In this document: positions 46,017 through 58,516 of the stretch, one piece after another
Layout: each line of letters begins with the position of its first letter
Position numbering within the stretch: the first letter of the stretch is position 1
Origin: Sclerotinia nivalis
Taxonomy: Eukaryota; Ascomycota; Leotiomycetes; Helotiales; Sclerotiniaceae
NCBI GenBank assembly: GCA_029531795.1
Contig: JAPEIS010000014.1
Location: 1,364,001 to 1,428,000 of the forward strand
Direction of reading: 5' to 3'
DNA: 64,000 nt
Made by a program: the position numbers and the translations under genes
The notes under the pieces: generated by a model
Seen by the model: the letters and a program-made list of their open reading frames with translations, nothing else
The model's database searches: none
Told to the model about the DNA's origin: nothing

Positions 46017-47120
46017 ATGGCTCCCTCTGTCACTATTGACAATACCTCCGATTTCAGTCCGATAGCTACAACCACCAAGACGACTTCATTCAATCCTCGC
46101 ACATTACTCCTCGCACCTCCTTCTATTGCCAGCCATGAGGAAAAGTTAAGAAATGTTCTTGCTACTCATGATAGAACTGTTACCGACTTGCAGATGCTGG
46201 ATCGTCTCTCTGCAGGATTAGTCACACTTCCAGAATCAGCCTACGATTTAGTCCTTATTCTCACTGATGCCGATGGCACACGAGCCGAATCTACTGGACT
46301 TTTGACAAGAGATGTATTTGGAAAGATTACACAAGCTTTGAAGACAGGTGCAAAGCTGCAGGCACAGGATGGTACCTTTGGCCAGGAAATTGATGGTGCA
46401 GAATATCGAGAGGCTATCTTGGCTGGTTTGGTAGCAGAAGGGGGTGTTATGCTCAAACCCGATCATAGTGCAAGTGTTGCAGTCCCTTTACGACTTCGCA
46501 GAAAGGATAATAGCAAGACTACGGCTGTATCAAATGCTGGCCCTCCAGTCTCAACGGCTGAGGTACCAGTACATGGCAAGAGAAAGAGTGTGGACATGAC
46601 GGATGATGTGCTAGAGAAGGATGTGCCAAAGAATAATGCGCCAAAGGGAGTTGGCTTCATCGATTTCAGTGATGACTTTGATGCTGAGGATGATGACGAC
46701 GATGAATTAATTGACGAGGACACTCTTCTTACTGAGGAGGATATGAAGAAGCCTCTTGCTATCCGTACGTAATCGCTATATTATACTCCTGAGATCTACT
46801 AACATCATCAAGCTCCCGAGTGTGCTCCAAGAGCTGGAAAACGTCGTCGTGCATGTAAGGATTGCACATGCGGCCTGGCCGAAAAGCTTGCAAAGGAAGA
46901 TGCAGAAAAACGAGCCACAGCCGATAGCCAGCTCCAAGCTCTTAAGCTTGATGCGGATGATTTGGCCGAAGTAGATTTCACAGTCAAAGGGAAAGTTGGA
47001 TCCTGCGGGAACTGCAGCTTAGGTGATGCATTCCGTTGCGATGGTTGTCCCTACATCGGTATGCCTGCTTTCAAACCAGGTGAGGAGGTTCGACTTCTCA
47101 ACAATGATGTTCAGTTGTAA
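46017..47120 (+). CDS. DRE2: Fe-S cluster assembly protein DRE2 (anamorsin)
   Basis: Exons 46017..46764 and 46813..47120 (48-nt intron) encode 351 aa. The start at 46017 has the strong context CCGCCATGG. Residues ~30-160 form the degenerate methyltransferase-like domain ([20 protein letters not shown]). An acidic linker ([18 protein letters not shown]) follows. The CIAPIN1 domain has motif A, C253-X10-C264-X2-C267-X-C269 ([17 protein letters not shown]), which binds a 2Fe-2S cluster, and motif B with cysteines 314, 317, 325 and 328 ([15 protein letters not shown]). DRE2 pairs with the diflavin reductase Tah18 to feed electrons to cytosolic Fe-S assembly. It acts in the cytosol and the intermembrane space. 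All cluster ligands are present, so the protein should be functional. Confidence 0.96.
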
Positions 47121-50100
47121 TCACTTTCACTTCATTTGAGAAACTTTGTTCTGGCGTTGTATCTTTACAGGTGGAGTTAGGGTTGGACTCGGAGTCATGC
47201 ATAGAGGGACATACACATTGTGGGGCATGGCATTAGTGTCATGGTATTTTATGGTATCATATATGTATGAACCAAGGTATATCATATGGTTTGTTGCTCA
47301 GTAGGTTACGCAACACAGGAAAAGCAATGATAAGTGAATTGTCTTCCAGGATAAGTCAAGTTATAAGTCACTTGAATGAGATAAATTAAATGCATACTTT
47401 TGAACAACCATGCTTATGTTCTCGTAGTTGTTAGAGCATATCTTTCCTTTTAATGATCGATCATCAGGATAAACGAGATTCACTCCATTTCACATAAATC
47501 ACAAAGAAGAGAAACTGCAGGCTTCTTTTTATAACCAAAACCTCCTACCCCCTTGAATCCTTGATATCGGCTCGCACGATCGGATCTCCCCCTCAATCCC
47601 CTCACTTCCCCACTATATAGTATATCCCCTCCTTATCAACCAACACCCAACCACCAACACCATCAACATCACATCTCCCCATTCCCATTCAAGATAGATC
47701 TACACCGCTATATGTGCCATCTTATCTCTCCTTATACCTCGGCGTTCCTGGCCCGTATATTTCCCATCCATAGCTATCGGGTATCACACTCCACTCCACT
47801 CCACTGCTTAACGCCTCATGCCTTAACATCTTGAGTTTTAACCCCTCTCTGAGATTTTGAGGGTGGGATTGGCGATCCATGTTGTTTGCGTCAGTTGTAC
47901 GTAATGTTTGGGGGGTTTTATGTGATGTGATCTGATGTGTTGTGATGTGATGTGATGTGATGAATACCGTTGCAGAGACTACCTATCCAACTATTCAATT
48001 ATACTAGATAGACTAGAGTCCATAGTACCAGTGTACTTCCCTGACATATGAAATATGAATAGTTGAGAAAGAGGAGCTGAAACAAAATAGAAAGATCTAG
48101 ATTCACAGAATACCTTGGCAATTAGCCTACACTGTCTCAAAATCCTCTCTCTTCCTTCCCCCTCCCCATTCCTTCTTCCCCATCAACCTATCTCCGTTAT
48201 CTATCAGAAACTAATATCCAACAATTTTCCACAAACCCCTCTCTACCCCTCCCTAGATATGCAACAGAATGATAAGAAAGATCTTTCTATCATGAATCAT
48301 GAATCATGGATCATGGTGATAGGACGCAGAGTGAGGAGTTCGTAGGTTAGTTGATTTATGTATTTTTAGTCAATGGTGTGGTGGGATGTTGTGACTGGTG
48401 TATCTATCTATTCATGGATGATGGATGAATGCTTCATATATTTGGAAATGAGATTTGAGGTGCACAGCTTATGATGTGCAATATTTCTTTCTCCCTCTAT
48501 GGTGATATCCCGATAACATATTCTGATACCTGGGTTTGAGGGGTGTTGATATTTTCCTTGATGTTTAGCGATACTCGTATAACATTTTGATAATAGCTTT
48601 GAGTAGAACTTGTATATCTCACCAAAATCCGATATATCCTTACCCCTCCCGAGATACACAGCGGGAAAGTTATAGAGTTTATAGTGTAATCATATCATAT
48701 GTTCGTAGCTAATCAACACCGTTGACTCTGGATTCAGATATCTAGATTGTAGAGATAGGCTGTATGGTAGTAAGCTATGCTATGATTCATGCAAGATTCA
48801 ATTTCTCTCTTTTACCCCTCATTAGATATGCAACATCCCATTACTCTCTTGACATTTTTTGATATCTCTCCAGAATTCCAGACTCCAAAACATGCTCGAT
48901 ATTTTTCTTTTATATTCCTAGCCAGTGAGCGGGTCATATCCTCTCTTTACCCCTCTTCAGATATGCAACAGAAAAAGTTGTGATCGTATAACAGCTTAGC
49001 CATATCCATAGACTCGAAGATTTAGATTCCCTTTTACGCTGTAAGCTCGCATAAACCCGTTAGACTTACCGAGGTTTTCAAAATTTATCATGTTAGTATC
49101 TTCAAAGGAATAGGTTTTACAACAATGTGATAACCTGAATATAAACATCCCAGAGCAGATCCTGCAATATCTTCTCTTTGCTCCTTTTCATCCCTCTTCG
49201 GATATGATATGCAACAGAAAACCTTACAATTTTATTATTCACGTAGTCGTTGCCTCTATCTCTCTCTCGGGTCCAGGCTTGTCAATGCGTAGCAAAGGAT
49301 ATCTACCAATTAGTAGCTAAAGCTGAGTGAGCGAGGACAAAAACCACTCAAAGATCATTTCATTACCCTTCCTAGATGATAATGCTCACCTCTCTGTTTT
49401 CCCAACCAGCAATAGGACTGCAGTGCCATCCATAAGGAATAGAGCACCAAACATACAATTAGTTTCTGCGCAATAGCATATCTAATACTTATACATCCCC
49501 ATCGATATACAAGCTCCAATTCACCTATCCAACTTCAAAAAGACAACCCAATAATCCTAAAATCATCATAAACCACCATTAATAGCAGTACGAAGAAGAA
49601 TTATCCCTCCATCTACCATTATATACTACCAGTACTAAGAGCTGCTAGACATAGTATCCAAATCCTAGCTCTTAGAGATTGAAATTACCGATTTCTCATG
49701 CTAATCTCACCCAACTAGTCCAACTAACCAATCATCCAAAACACTATCCATTATCCAATTATTTTTTTCCATATATATCCAATATCAAATGTCTATTCTT
49801 TTAATATACCAATCTCTAGATATACACAAAAAATCTACCTCAACCGCATCGTGTCCCGATTTACCAATACCGGTATCGAGAACTAGACTCTTACCCCTCT
49901 CGGGATATTATACAGCAGGAGACTTTAATAACGATACTATTTAAATATCTTGTATCATTCCTGACTGTCAGTCAAAATTGTTCTGGATGTTGAGATCTAG
50001 ATGTGATGGAGAGGGGTATGGTGTAAAGAGATAGATAGATATGGATAATGGATACAGCAAAATGTATTTATTTACCTCTCTCCTAAAAAACCAACCAGGA

Positions 50101-51114
50101 ATTTCCATACCATCATTTCCTGATTCCTGATGGAGTCAATATCTATTTCATCACAAACCCCTGATTCGTTAATACATAACGCATAACGTATAACAGATTA
50201 TCTTCTTTATCCAACCAACCAATCCCTTCACCTCCCTCCCTCCCAAAATATAAAACCCCTCTAAACCCCTTCCCTCCCCTATACACATAACCAAAGCACC
50301 ACCTCATAAAGACCCAAAACCCCCAAACCCAACCCCACGAAATCCATCACCAAATCTCCTAAACATCTCATGCCATCACATCCCATACCATACCATATAT
50401 CCTAGCACCCAAGTAGTAGTTAGTCTCCAAAAACAAACGCATTTTTTATTCCTCCCCGCCCCTTCTTTCTAGGTATGAAATAAAATGATAATACTATACC
50501 GGAGATCTTGAAGATATGAGTGATGTGAGTGATGATATTCCTCCGAGATGGAGATGGTGAAGATGATGAAGAAGTGAATGAGAGTCAGAGAAGTAAGTAA
50601 TCTCCTGATGTTTCATAGGGAGATAGATTTCTGTTGTAGAGCATGTTTTGATGTTGTGGTTGGTGTACAGCAGTGATGATATCCTGTAAAATGAGATGTT
50701 ATGAGAAAGAGGGAACGTTGTTTGATGCTAGCTATAGTGTGACCAAGTCATTATAAGACTTACATATCACATCATATCACTATAATGTAAAACGAAAAAG
50801 CAAGAGGTAGACACAGGTAAAAAGATACCTTAACATTCGATAAAACTCGAGACATCAACAATGAGAGACATCGAAAACTTTCATTCAGCCAACTAGCAAA
50901 GCAAAGTAAGCAAAGCAAGCAAGTAAAAGGGCAGACACCCAAAAGTACTAAACTAGCAAAAAGTGAATCATCATAACGTCATCGGAGTACGAAACTCCAG
51001 CTCCAGCCATCCATAGCGAGCGGGTCCTTCCTTCATCCATATAAACTGTAAATACAAAAGTAATAAATCAAAACTCCCTAAGTTTCCCATATCTTTCTCA
51101 TCAGGTGTCTTAAA
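47121..51114. other. 4 kb gene-poor region with a recurring ~25-bp motif
   Basis: No coding frame is supported. Six copies of a motif of form TTACCCCTC-n(2-5)-GATATGCAACAG lie between 48241 and 49920 (listed separately). Other parts are simple: a TGTGATG run near 47935-47960, C/T/A-rich DNA at 47560-47700 and 50200-50400. Confidence 0.5.
48241..49920 (+). repeat. Six dispersed copies of an ACCCCTC-GATATGCAACAG motif
   Basis: Copies lie at about 48241-48268, 48639-48664 (diverged), 48805-48839, 48941-48976, 49172-49220 (with a GATAT duplication) and 49886-49920 (diverged). All are on the plus strand, with a pyrimidine block (CTCTTTACCCCTC) followed by a short variable step and AGATATGCAACAGAA. 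Sequence between copies is unrelated, so this is not a tandem repeat. Confidence 0.75.
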
Positions 51115-51825
51115 TCAAAGAGCAACTTTCCCTTTCGAACCAAAAACATCTTCTCGCATACCCATCCACAATTCAGTAAGAACCCCCTGTTCACGATCCC
51201 TCCTCACAAGCTTCTCCTTAATCTCTTCACCTCTCGTCCTGATTCCCTGCACCCACTCTCCCAAATCCATACTCGCATCTGCTTCATTACCCACCACCTC
51301 AGTCAATACATTAACAGCCGCAAAATCTTCTTCCGGCAACGCACTAACGACATGGATTTCCTGTTTAGGAATTGCCGTGTCGATACTCTCTTTGATGGGT
51401 TGAGTAGCGCTGTAATTATCTGGAAGGATGGGGACGCGCATCGAGAATGTGGTGAGGGATTCCGTGGGAAGACGGGGAAGAATGAGATGGTCGAGAGTTG
51501 AGGGAGAGGCGGCGGGACGGGGTGCACTTGTGCGGAATCCTTGCATGAGGGGGATGGTTTTTATGGAGGGGGGTAGAGGACGATGAACGGTGGTTATGGT
51601 GCGCTCGTGAGCGGAGAGTTTGGAGATGAGCTAATGATTAGATGATTAGTTTTGGGTTTGATATTTGAGAAAAAAAGAGATTGGGATTTGGGAAGGTATA
51701 CATACATCAGCATTGGCACCCTTGGTTTTTAACTGCGCACTTGGGCTCGCAACAGGAGAAGTAGTACTGATACTACGACGAATAGCATGGGTGAATTTTG
51801 TGACGGGAGGAGTTACTCGGGACAT
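51115..51825 (-). CDS. Small protein with putative mitochondrial presequence, function unknown
   Basis: Exons 51825..51706 and 51630..51115 (75-nt intron, CTAAT branch site and TAG acceptor) encode 211 aa. The N-terminus, MSRVTPPVTKFTHAIRRSIS, is basic with Ser/Thr and no acidic residues, a likely mitochondrial targeting peptide. The rest has no membrane segment. The C-terminal half (DFAAVNVLTEVVGNEADASM, LGEWVQGIRTRGEEIKEKLV) is acidic and helical. I do not recognise a family. The clean intron, phase match and continuous frame support a real gene. Confidence 0.68.
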
Positions 51826-54641
51826 TTTGATGATGAATTGAGGATTGTAAATTGGTGAATTTAAAAGTTAAAGTGGTGAGGTGTGAAGTTGTAAAGAGCT
51901 GAATCGTCGTATGCAAATGCGGAGTAATGGTCGGTAGATAATGCAATCTGAGTGGTCACACAAGGAATCGCTGGAACGTGGTTGATATGTATGGTATTTA
52001 GAATCTCCGTCTCTGTGCCACCAATCGTTTTCAATCTTCGCCAATGGGAGAATGCAGATATACGAAGGTTGAAGTACAAGAGTACAAGAGTACAAGAACA
52101 AACAAGTAGGAGGTGATACGAATAGGATAAGATAAGATAGGATATCAGATTGAGATTGAGAGAGATGTGAAAAGAAGTTAAAAGGGAAAGGAAAAGATCA
52201 TGCGATACCTACCGCTTTCTATCTCTTTATACTTTACTCTACTTTACTTCACTGCCTCATGCACGGTGGTATACGTACTTCATCGAATACTTCCTATCAC
52301 ATCAAATTGTTGAGTTATCAAACATCAAGGTTCGGGACCTTGATCAGGTTGATAAGCTGATATCCATTCCCATTACCAAAAAATCCACTTGATGCACATT
52401 GTACATTGACGGATTTGATTTACCCTAGCAAGGAAATTTTACAAGGAAATAAATTTTACAAGGAATTAATTTTACAAGGAATTGTAAAGGAAGTTACATC
52501 CGTTGCCCTTTCCAAAATAACACATCTTCTCTTCACATCTTCAATACACGGGGTTAAGCTCTCCCCTGAGTTCCCTCTCTCAAGACTTCACTCCAAGCAT
52601 ACATCCTATCCCTTCAACCTTCAACCAGGATTAAAAAAGGTCCGTCCGTGCGCATTGCCCATTCATGACATGACATTCGGCAGTTCCCTTCACCCTCCTT
52701 CACTAAAAAATAGTAATTCGGTGGGGAAGATCAACCAATGAAAAGTGGATATATCCCCCTACACGTGCCTTATCATTTCTATACCGCCCTGAGACAAACA
52801 AGACTCTCTATTGACTATTTACTTACTATTTACTTGCTAGGTAATCATTTGGAATTTTGTTGAGATTCACCTAATCACATCACCTAATCACCTAATCACC
52901 TAAATCAACTAGTTAACACCGTCCAGACCCTTCCTAAGATTATTGATAAAAAGGGGAGATGGAGAAACGGAGTGAGCAATCTGCTGATCTTGCTTGTAAA
53001 TCTAAGTTCATGGATAAGAGAGGGAGAGGGGGGTCCGGAACTCCGGGAATGTAACATTGCCCTCGAAGGATTGAAGAATATTCGAATTGGAATTTAGATG
53101 CAGTAATTGTTGGCGTCGTAGATACAAATGTCTTGTAGATACATTATAGGATACAGTAGATACAGTTACAATACAGTAGGGTGAGACTCATAAGAGAGAA
53201 TAAGGCTAAAGTCATGCATCTACCATATCCACCATATCCACCATATAGTCATGTAACTCTTGAGAAGAAAATAAACTTCCAGAGTATATGGGGTTGTAGA
53301 TTCGGGAAATTTTCGGAGATGCTTTGATTTGTGAATTTGTGAGCAAGATTTCTATTTTCAACATGGGAGAAATCCTCAAAGTTCAAATGGCCCCAGTTGA
53401 GTGGGTTCTAATAGCCTTTAGGGCCCAGAATTAAGCTTCCATGTTTAGCCTCGCCTGATTCAGCGAATGCATAGATACCTTAGATACCTAGTACGGTTGT
53501 ATGGAGTACTTGTATACAGACAGTATCACTTCTCCCTCATTCACCTGAAGCTCCTCTCCTCAATTAATCAATTACACTTTACGATATCCAACCATGCACA
53601 TACATTGCATTATACAGAGAACATACTATAAAACAAACCCTCTTAAACAAAAGACTATCTAGTACCTCGTACCTCGTACCTCGTTCCTATCTACCAACAA
53701 CTCCCGAAACCTAAGAAGTACCGTATCGATCTCTTTTTCCTACCTAGGCAATCCCATGAATCTCAATCTAATCATCAAGACCATCCCCCACCAATAGTTC
53801 CTCTCTTATCTTCCTAATCCCCAATTCCAGAATCCACAGATCTTCATGTCCATCATCGCATACTCCGTACTGCCATTCTCAAACATCGTACATACCATAA
53901 TTAGAAAAAAATTACTGAGGCATGCTTTCGCCATACACTTGGCAATATCTTAAACGCTTCAAAATAAGGTTTCAATGTTGGCAATGCATTTCTTGGTGCA
54001 TATCTGCGTTTCTTGGTACTCTTCGTATTGGATATTGATCAATGTCGGCGGATACTTTCACTTCAGAGATATTATATCATCCGCACTTGATTAGGTGAGT
54101 TGAATTAGATATCGAGTGCTTTCTACAATGTCAAAAGTTTGTCATCTCAAAATCAATGATTAGAAACAAATCTCAAGCATGAAGCATGTAAACTTGGGTA
54201 TTTCGATATACATATCATATTCATGTGTTGTCATTCTTATCCGGAAAAAGGGACTTGGTGATAACATCGTTTTTGCTCTCAGAAGGCTATCCCTAGGTAA
54301 TACGTTATGCTCCGCTCCAAGTCCGATGCATTAGTGACACCACCGGGAGCTGCATAAGCTTTACTCACTCCACTCCATATTTAAGGGCCCACGATAGATC
54401 TGCCCATTGTAAACGCCACGCTATGCTAAACTCGAATCACAATCATACTCCCCCCACCCTCAGACGTTTGATTCGAGTCATTCTTCGATAGATTCGGAGA
54501 GTACTCACTTGCCGTCTCCGCCGTTCTAGATGTCTTACATCTTGCTATTGGCCTCTATGCCGTTGCACCGTCACATAATTGACCGGGTACCCAGCCCCGA
54601 CACATGAAATATGGTATCTCATTGCCTTCTCCAGTAATTCT
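51826..54641. other. 2.8 kb gene-poor region
   Basis: Contains the promoter of the small mitochondrial-type gene, a threefold AATTTTACAAGGAA repeat (52436-52485), and long AT-rich stretches. The frame at 52406-52741 has no family look and is not called. TACCTAGGTA-like and CTCGTACCTCGTACCTCGT repeats occur near 53470-53680. Confidence 0.45.
52436..52485. repeat. Threefold AATTTTACAAGGAA repeat
   Basis: Three near-identical copies of a ~14-base unit, 15-19 bp apart, in non-coding DNA. Confidence 0.8.
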
Positions 54642-56131
54642 TCAATCAATTTTCCAATGCCCAGTAAGGGACCCATCCATATCTTCCTTTGCCAAGGAGA
54701 GCTCCAATGCATAAAGAGCCATGGTTGCTGACACATTAATCCATCGCCAGATATTGCCACCAGTATTACCACCTTGCATCATCCACCATTCGCCCATATT
54801 TCCCTCAGAAGTGACAGAAGAGAAATGTTGCATTAGCAAGCTAGTATAAACAGCTATCAAAATTGAGGGACTAAACCAGCTTAGTAGCCCTAAGATTTTG
54901 CCCTCTCCGTCATTGTCGTCAAGACTTGGATCATGAGATAGAGCTCCAGCACCAGACTCACGGATTGCTGGTATAATCCGGGTCGCTGCATAGAATACAA
55001 AGACCCGGTATGCGAGAGATATAAGAATAGATGGAGTGATGGTCTGAAAGGCTGCGTAAAGGAAATAAAAGCTCGAATGCACAAAAGATGGCAATGTTGA
55101 CAAAACATGCAAAAGAGTCGAGTACGAAGCCATGATAATAGGAGGAAATGGTGGAAAGTCGGGTTGCACCGGCGCTTGAGGGATCTCATCCGTGACCGAT
55201 GGAAGGTAGTCTGTGAATATTTGGTATATGCAAAGTGTGCAATAAGCGAAGAGTAGGGAGCTTTCCACTGGATTGCCTCTACCACTTCCGATACCCCATG
55301 CACACAAAAAGACTGCACAAGTCATAGTAATGCCTATAAGTGTAGCATCAACGTTGCTGATCTGTGGAAATCCGGTAATGCGGAGCAAGAAATAGACAGC
55401 GCTTGAAATAATTGATGCTGATAGCACAAGTAGCCCAATCTAAATGTATTGGTGAGCTCAAGTATACAACTGAGAATTTCGAAACATACCATCCATGTAT
55501 CACTTCTGCGATTCACAAGGTATCTTGTGATTTGACCTGCTGCCTGGATGACCAAAAGAGAGCAAAAACCTTCTGCCATTTGAAATCTAGTACATTGTTA
55601 GTCTTGAGAAAGATAATCAGGATGATTGTCTTGCATGTAGTGGCTCCTTAACTAGCAAGGAGGGTTTTCAGTGCTCGGGAAGCCACAACATAAAGGGTGA
55701 CCATCTACTTACAATGGTGTTGAATATCTCAGCACTTTGTCCCATGTTCCAACTGTCAACATCTCAAGAAGACCTCCATAGCCAAACACCCATTCTCTCA
55801 ATTCCTTATCTTTCGCACGCTTGCCATCAAAGGTCCTAGTGACCCAGCCCCCATCACTGTCTGCGTCCACGGCAAATCGATTCATGCTCCATATTAACAA
55901 TGTAGGCAGTATTATCCACTGCGACCATCCAATTATTTGTATTAATGTCCATCGTATCCTCGAATTTTCAGGTGTTGTTAATTTGAGCGTCGAATAGAAC
56001 AAGTAAAACTCGAAAAGGGCGAGTGAGAACGCCAGGCCGCATTCTCGACCTCCAACATCGAAGGCTATAGGTATGGAGAGGATTATTGATAGGAGAAAGG
56101 TCGCGGAGGAAAGAGCTCGGAATAACCACAT
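54642..56131 (-). CDS. ICE2: Ice2-like ER membrane protein
   Basis: Exons 56131..55713, 55586..55490 and 55439..54642 (introns 126 and 50 nt, GT-AG) encode 437 aa. It is a multi-pass membrane protein with about ten hydrophobic helices. The N-terminal MWLFRALSSATFLLSIILSI followed by PIAFDVGGRECGLAFSLALF matches the start of the fungal ICE2 family, and GEWWMMQGGNTGGNIWRWIN and YALELSLAKED near the C-terminus are in keeping. In yeast Ice2 is needed for inheritance of cortical ER and for regulation of ER membrane growth and phospholipid supply. The name is by family resemblance; function in this fungus is inferred. No catalytic motif is visible. Confidence 0.78.
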
Positions 56132-57107
56132 CGACGAAAACGGCGCCGGCGCGTGCTTGACAGCGCGCCCAGCTTAAATATATCAGAAGCTCGAAATATA
56201 TCTTTGTCCTGGTAGGCTCGCAAAATCGCGCTGAACACCCCCGGTTTGTGTGCGTGTGACTCTTGATATCCCAGCTTCTGCTCAACAATAAGAATGCTGT
56301 TTTGAGAAGTGTGTTGAGCCTTAAAAGCGCTTAAGCTCACTTCTATGACGTCTTTTGACCAATATATTAAATTCCCTTCCCAAATTCCCCTTTGCAGTCT
56401 CTTTTGATCGTCGCAGGGAAAGTGATATAATTATTCATGCGTGCATGAATCCTATAGTGAGGGAAGTACCGAAAGAGAACGGAATCGGTTATGAAGGTGA
56501 TTAACTTCTAGATAATTGCCTACAATTTCCAGGAAAATGGATGTGAATAGCAAGGAAGACAGATGTCACCTTGATCTGTAGCCCTACTTAGATATTGATC
56601 GAATGATTGTGCTTGTCGCGTGCGTACAATGACGGGGAATTTCCAATAACAGAATTTGATCCGATTGTGCCTGGTTTTCTTGATAGAATCCTGCAGGAAA
56701 GTTGACAACTTGACAAGTTGGGAAAATATTCTAGCAAGAGGAGCTCTTATACTTCCTGGCGGCAGATCTTTGTCACAGAAGATGAATGATAGATTGTGGC
56801 AAAGAAATGATGACAATGACAAGGTGTTCCAGGTGTCCCCAGGTGTTTCCAAATTATTTGAATTATTGTACCGGTAAGGTAAATTTTGGGAAATGAAGAT
56901 CGTGGGTAAATTATTATTAGAGGGATGACAACGCACGTGTGAAAAAGCTAAGGTGATAGTGGGGATTTGCCTATCTCACCGCCTTGATTATCACACTTTA
57001 TTTAGCTTAGTCTGAAGTTTTGGAGGATTTGAATACTGGAGAAACTTGGACCCCTCTTTAGACTTTTTCAACCACCAACATATCAAAATAAATACTGTCG
57101 TATCTGA
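56132..57107. promoter_or_regulatory. Divergent promoter region, ICE2 / MYG1
   Basis: 976 bp between two starts facing away from each other. A TGACGTC-like CRE motif is at about 56345-56352. Frames at 56520-56936 and 56656-56877 are not supported as genes. Confidence 0.4.
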
Positions 57108-58181
57108 ATGCTTCGAAATACAATTAAAATGGCAGAAACAGCAGCAAAAAGACTCAAGACTTCTCCCGTCACCATCGGTACCCACAATGGTCATTTTCAC
57201 GCAGATGAAGCCTTAGCTGTTTACATGCTTCGCCTTCTTCCCACCTATCAATCTTCAGAGCTTATCCGAACTCGGGATCCTAAAATTCTAGAAACTTGCC
57301 ACACTGTTGTTGATGTGGGAGGTGAATATAATGACCAAACCAAGAGATATGACCATCACCAACGTACTTTCGATACTACATTCCCAAACCGTCCTACCAA
57401 ACTCTCTTCTGCGGGGTTAGTGTATATGCACTATGGCAAGGCGATTATTGCACAACGTTTAGGTGTCTCCGAAGATGCGGAAGAAGTTGAAATTATCTGG
57501 AAGAAGATTTATCAGAGCTTTGTTGAAGCACTTGATGCTCATGATAATGGCATCTCAGTCTACGACCCGAAGGCTATTTCCGCTGCAGGACTGGAGAAGA
57601 AATTCAGTGATGGAGCATTCTCATTAGGTGCTATGGTTTCCAGATTGAACCCAAACTGGAATGACCCCGCTCCCTCTGATCCAGTCGAGGCACAAAAGGC
57701 AGAAGATAAGAAATTTTTGGTAGCTAGCACCAGAATTGGTGAAGAATTCTCAAGAGATTTGGATTATTACACGAAGTCATGGTTACCAGCCCGAGCAATT
57801 GTTCAGCAAGCATATGCCAAACGTCTGCAGTACGATTCGAAGGGAAGGATATTGGTATTTGAAAGCCAATCTGTTCCATGGAAGGACCACCTTTACACAA
57901 TCGAGGATCAAGAGAACAGCGAAAACAAAATACTCTACGTTCTTTACCCTGAAAACACAGCTCCAGATGCGAAATGGAGAATCCAATGTGTGCCACTTAG
58001 TAAAGACTCTTTCCAGAGTAGGAAACCGTTGCCAGAGGCATGGAGAGGTTTCAGAGACGAGGAACTGTCTGAACTTACTGGTATCCCAGGAGGTGTGTTT
58101 GTTCACGCAGCGGGATTCATCGGAGGAAACAAGACTTTCGAAGGAGCAAGCAAGATGGCAGTAACAGCAGTTGATTTGTGA
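57108..58181 (+). CDS. MYG1-family DHH-like exonuclease
   Basis: An intronless 357-aa frame. The metal-binding motifs of the MYG1 (UPF0160) family are intact: GTHNGHFHADEALAVYMLRL near residues 23-42, DVGGEYNDQTKRYDHHQRTF near 66-85, EALDAHDNGISVYDP in the middle, and the C-terminal GFRDEEL, FVHAAGFIGGNKTFEGASKM. The alternative start at 57129 (MAETAAKRLK) is also conserved-looking. The longer form adds MLRNTIK, a possible weak mitochondrial signal, so both starts may be used for dual localisation. Human MYG1 is a 3'-5' RNA exonuclease in nucleolus and mitochondria. Confidence 0.93.
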   Translation: MLRNTIKMAETAAKRLKTSPVTIGTHNGHFHADEALAVYMLRLLPTYQSSELIRTRDPKILETCHTVVDVGGEYNDQTKRYDHHQRTFDTTFPNRPTKLSSAGLVYMHYGKAIIAQRLGVSEDAEEVEIIWKKIYQSFVEALDAHDNGISVYDPKAISAAGLEKKFSDGAFSLGAMVSRLNPNWNDPAPSDPVEAQKAEDKKFLVASTRIGEEFSRDLDYYTKSWLPARAIVQQAYAKRLQYDSKGRILVFESQSVPWKDHLYTIEDQENSENKILYVLYPENTAPDAKWRIQCVPLSKDSFQSRKPLPEAWRGFRDEELSELTGIPGGVFVHAAGFIGGNKTFEGASKMAVTAVDL

Positions 58182-58516
58182 TATTCACAAAGGACATGGA
58201 ATTCATTATTTAAAGGCGTTATTCCGCATCAGAAATGAAAAGATAGATAGATCCAAGAGACATAGAACCAAATCACCCAGTTCATTCATCTCGATATCAC
58301 AAAGATAATGTCATAATGCAATGAATGCATTGACAATCCTAACTAAACTCATCGTTTCGCATTGGCATATTGCCTGACTATCATAGCTGGCATAAAAAAC
58401 GAACATGTACAGAGAATGCCGCATCATCCCAAACCATCAATCATCATGTCGTTGAATAGCCCCATAACGCCGAATCCCACGCAGACGCACACGTAGTAAA
58501 TTCCTCCATAGCACCG
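58182..58516. other. Convergent 3' spacer
   Basis: 335 bp between MYG1 and the endosulfine gene. Nothing beyond 3' flanks is seen. Confidence 0.4.

Noticed and set aside
48241..49920. CRISPR array or tandem repeat
   Set aside because: The genome is fungal and the copies are unevenly spaced and diverged, with no repeat-spacer regularity.
51115..51546. 143-aa frame starting MQGFRTSAPR as a complete gene
   Set aside because: An upstream exon (51825..51706) joins in phase through a clean intron and supplies a presequence-like start, so the short form is only the second exon.
52406..52741. 111-aa frame in the gene-poor region
   Set aside because: It begins inside the AATTTTACAAGGAA repeat, with no intron structure or recognisable domain.
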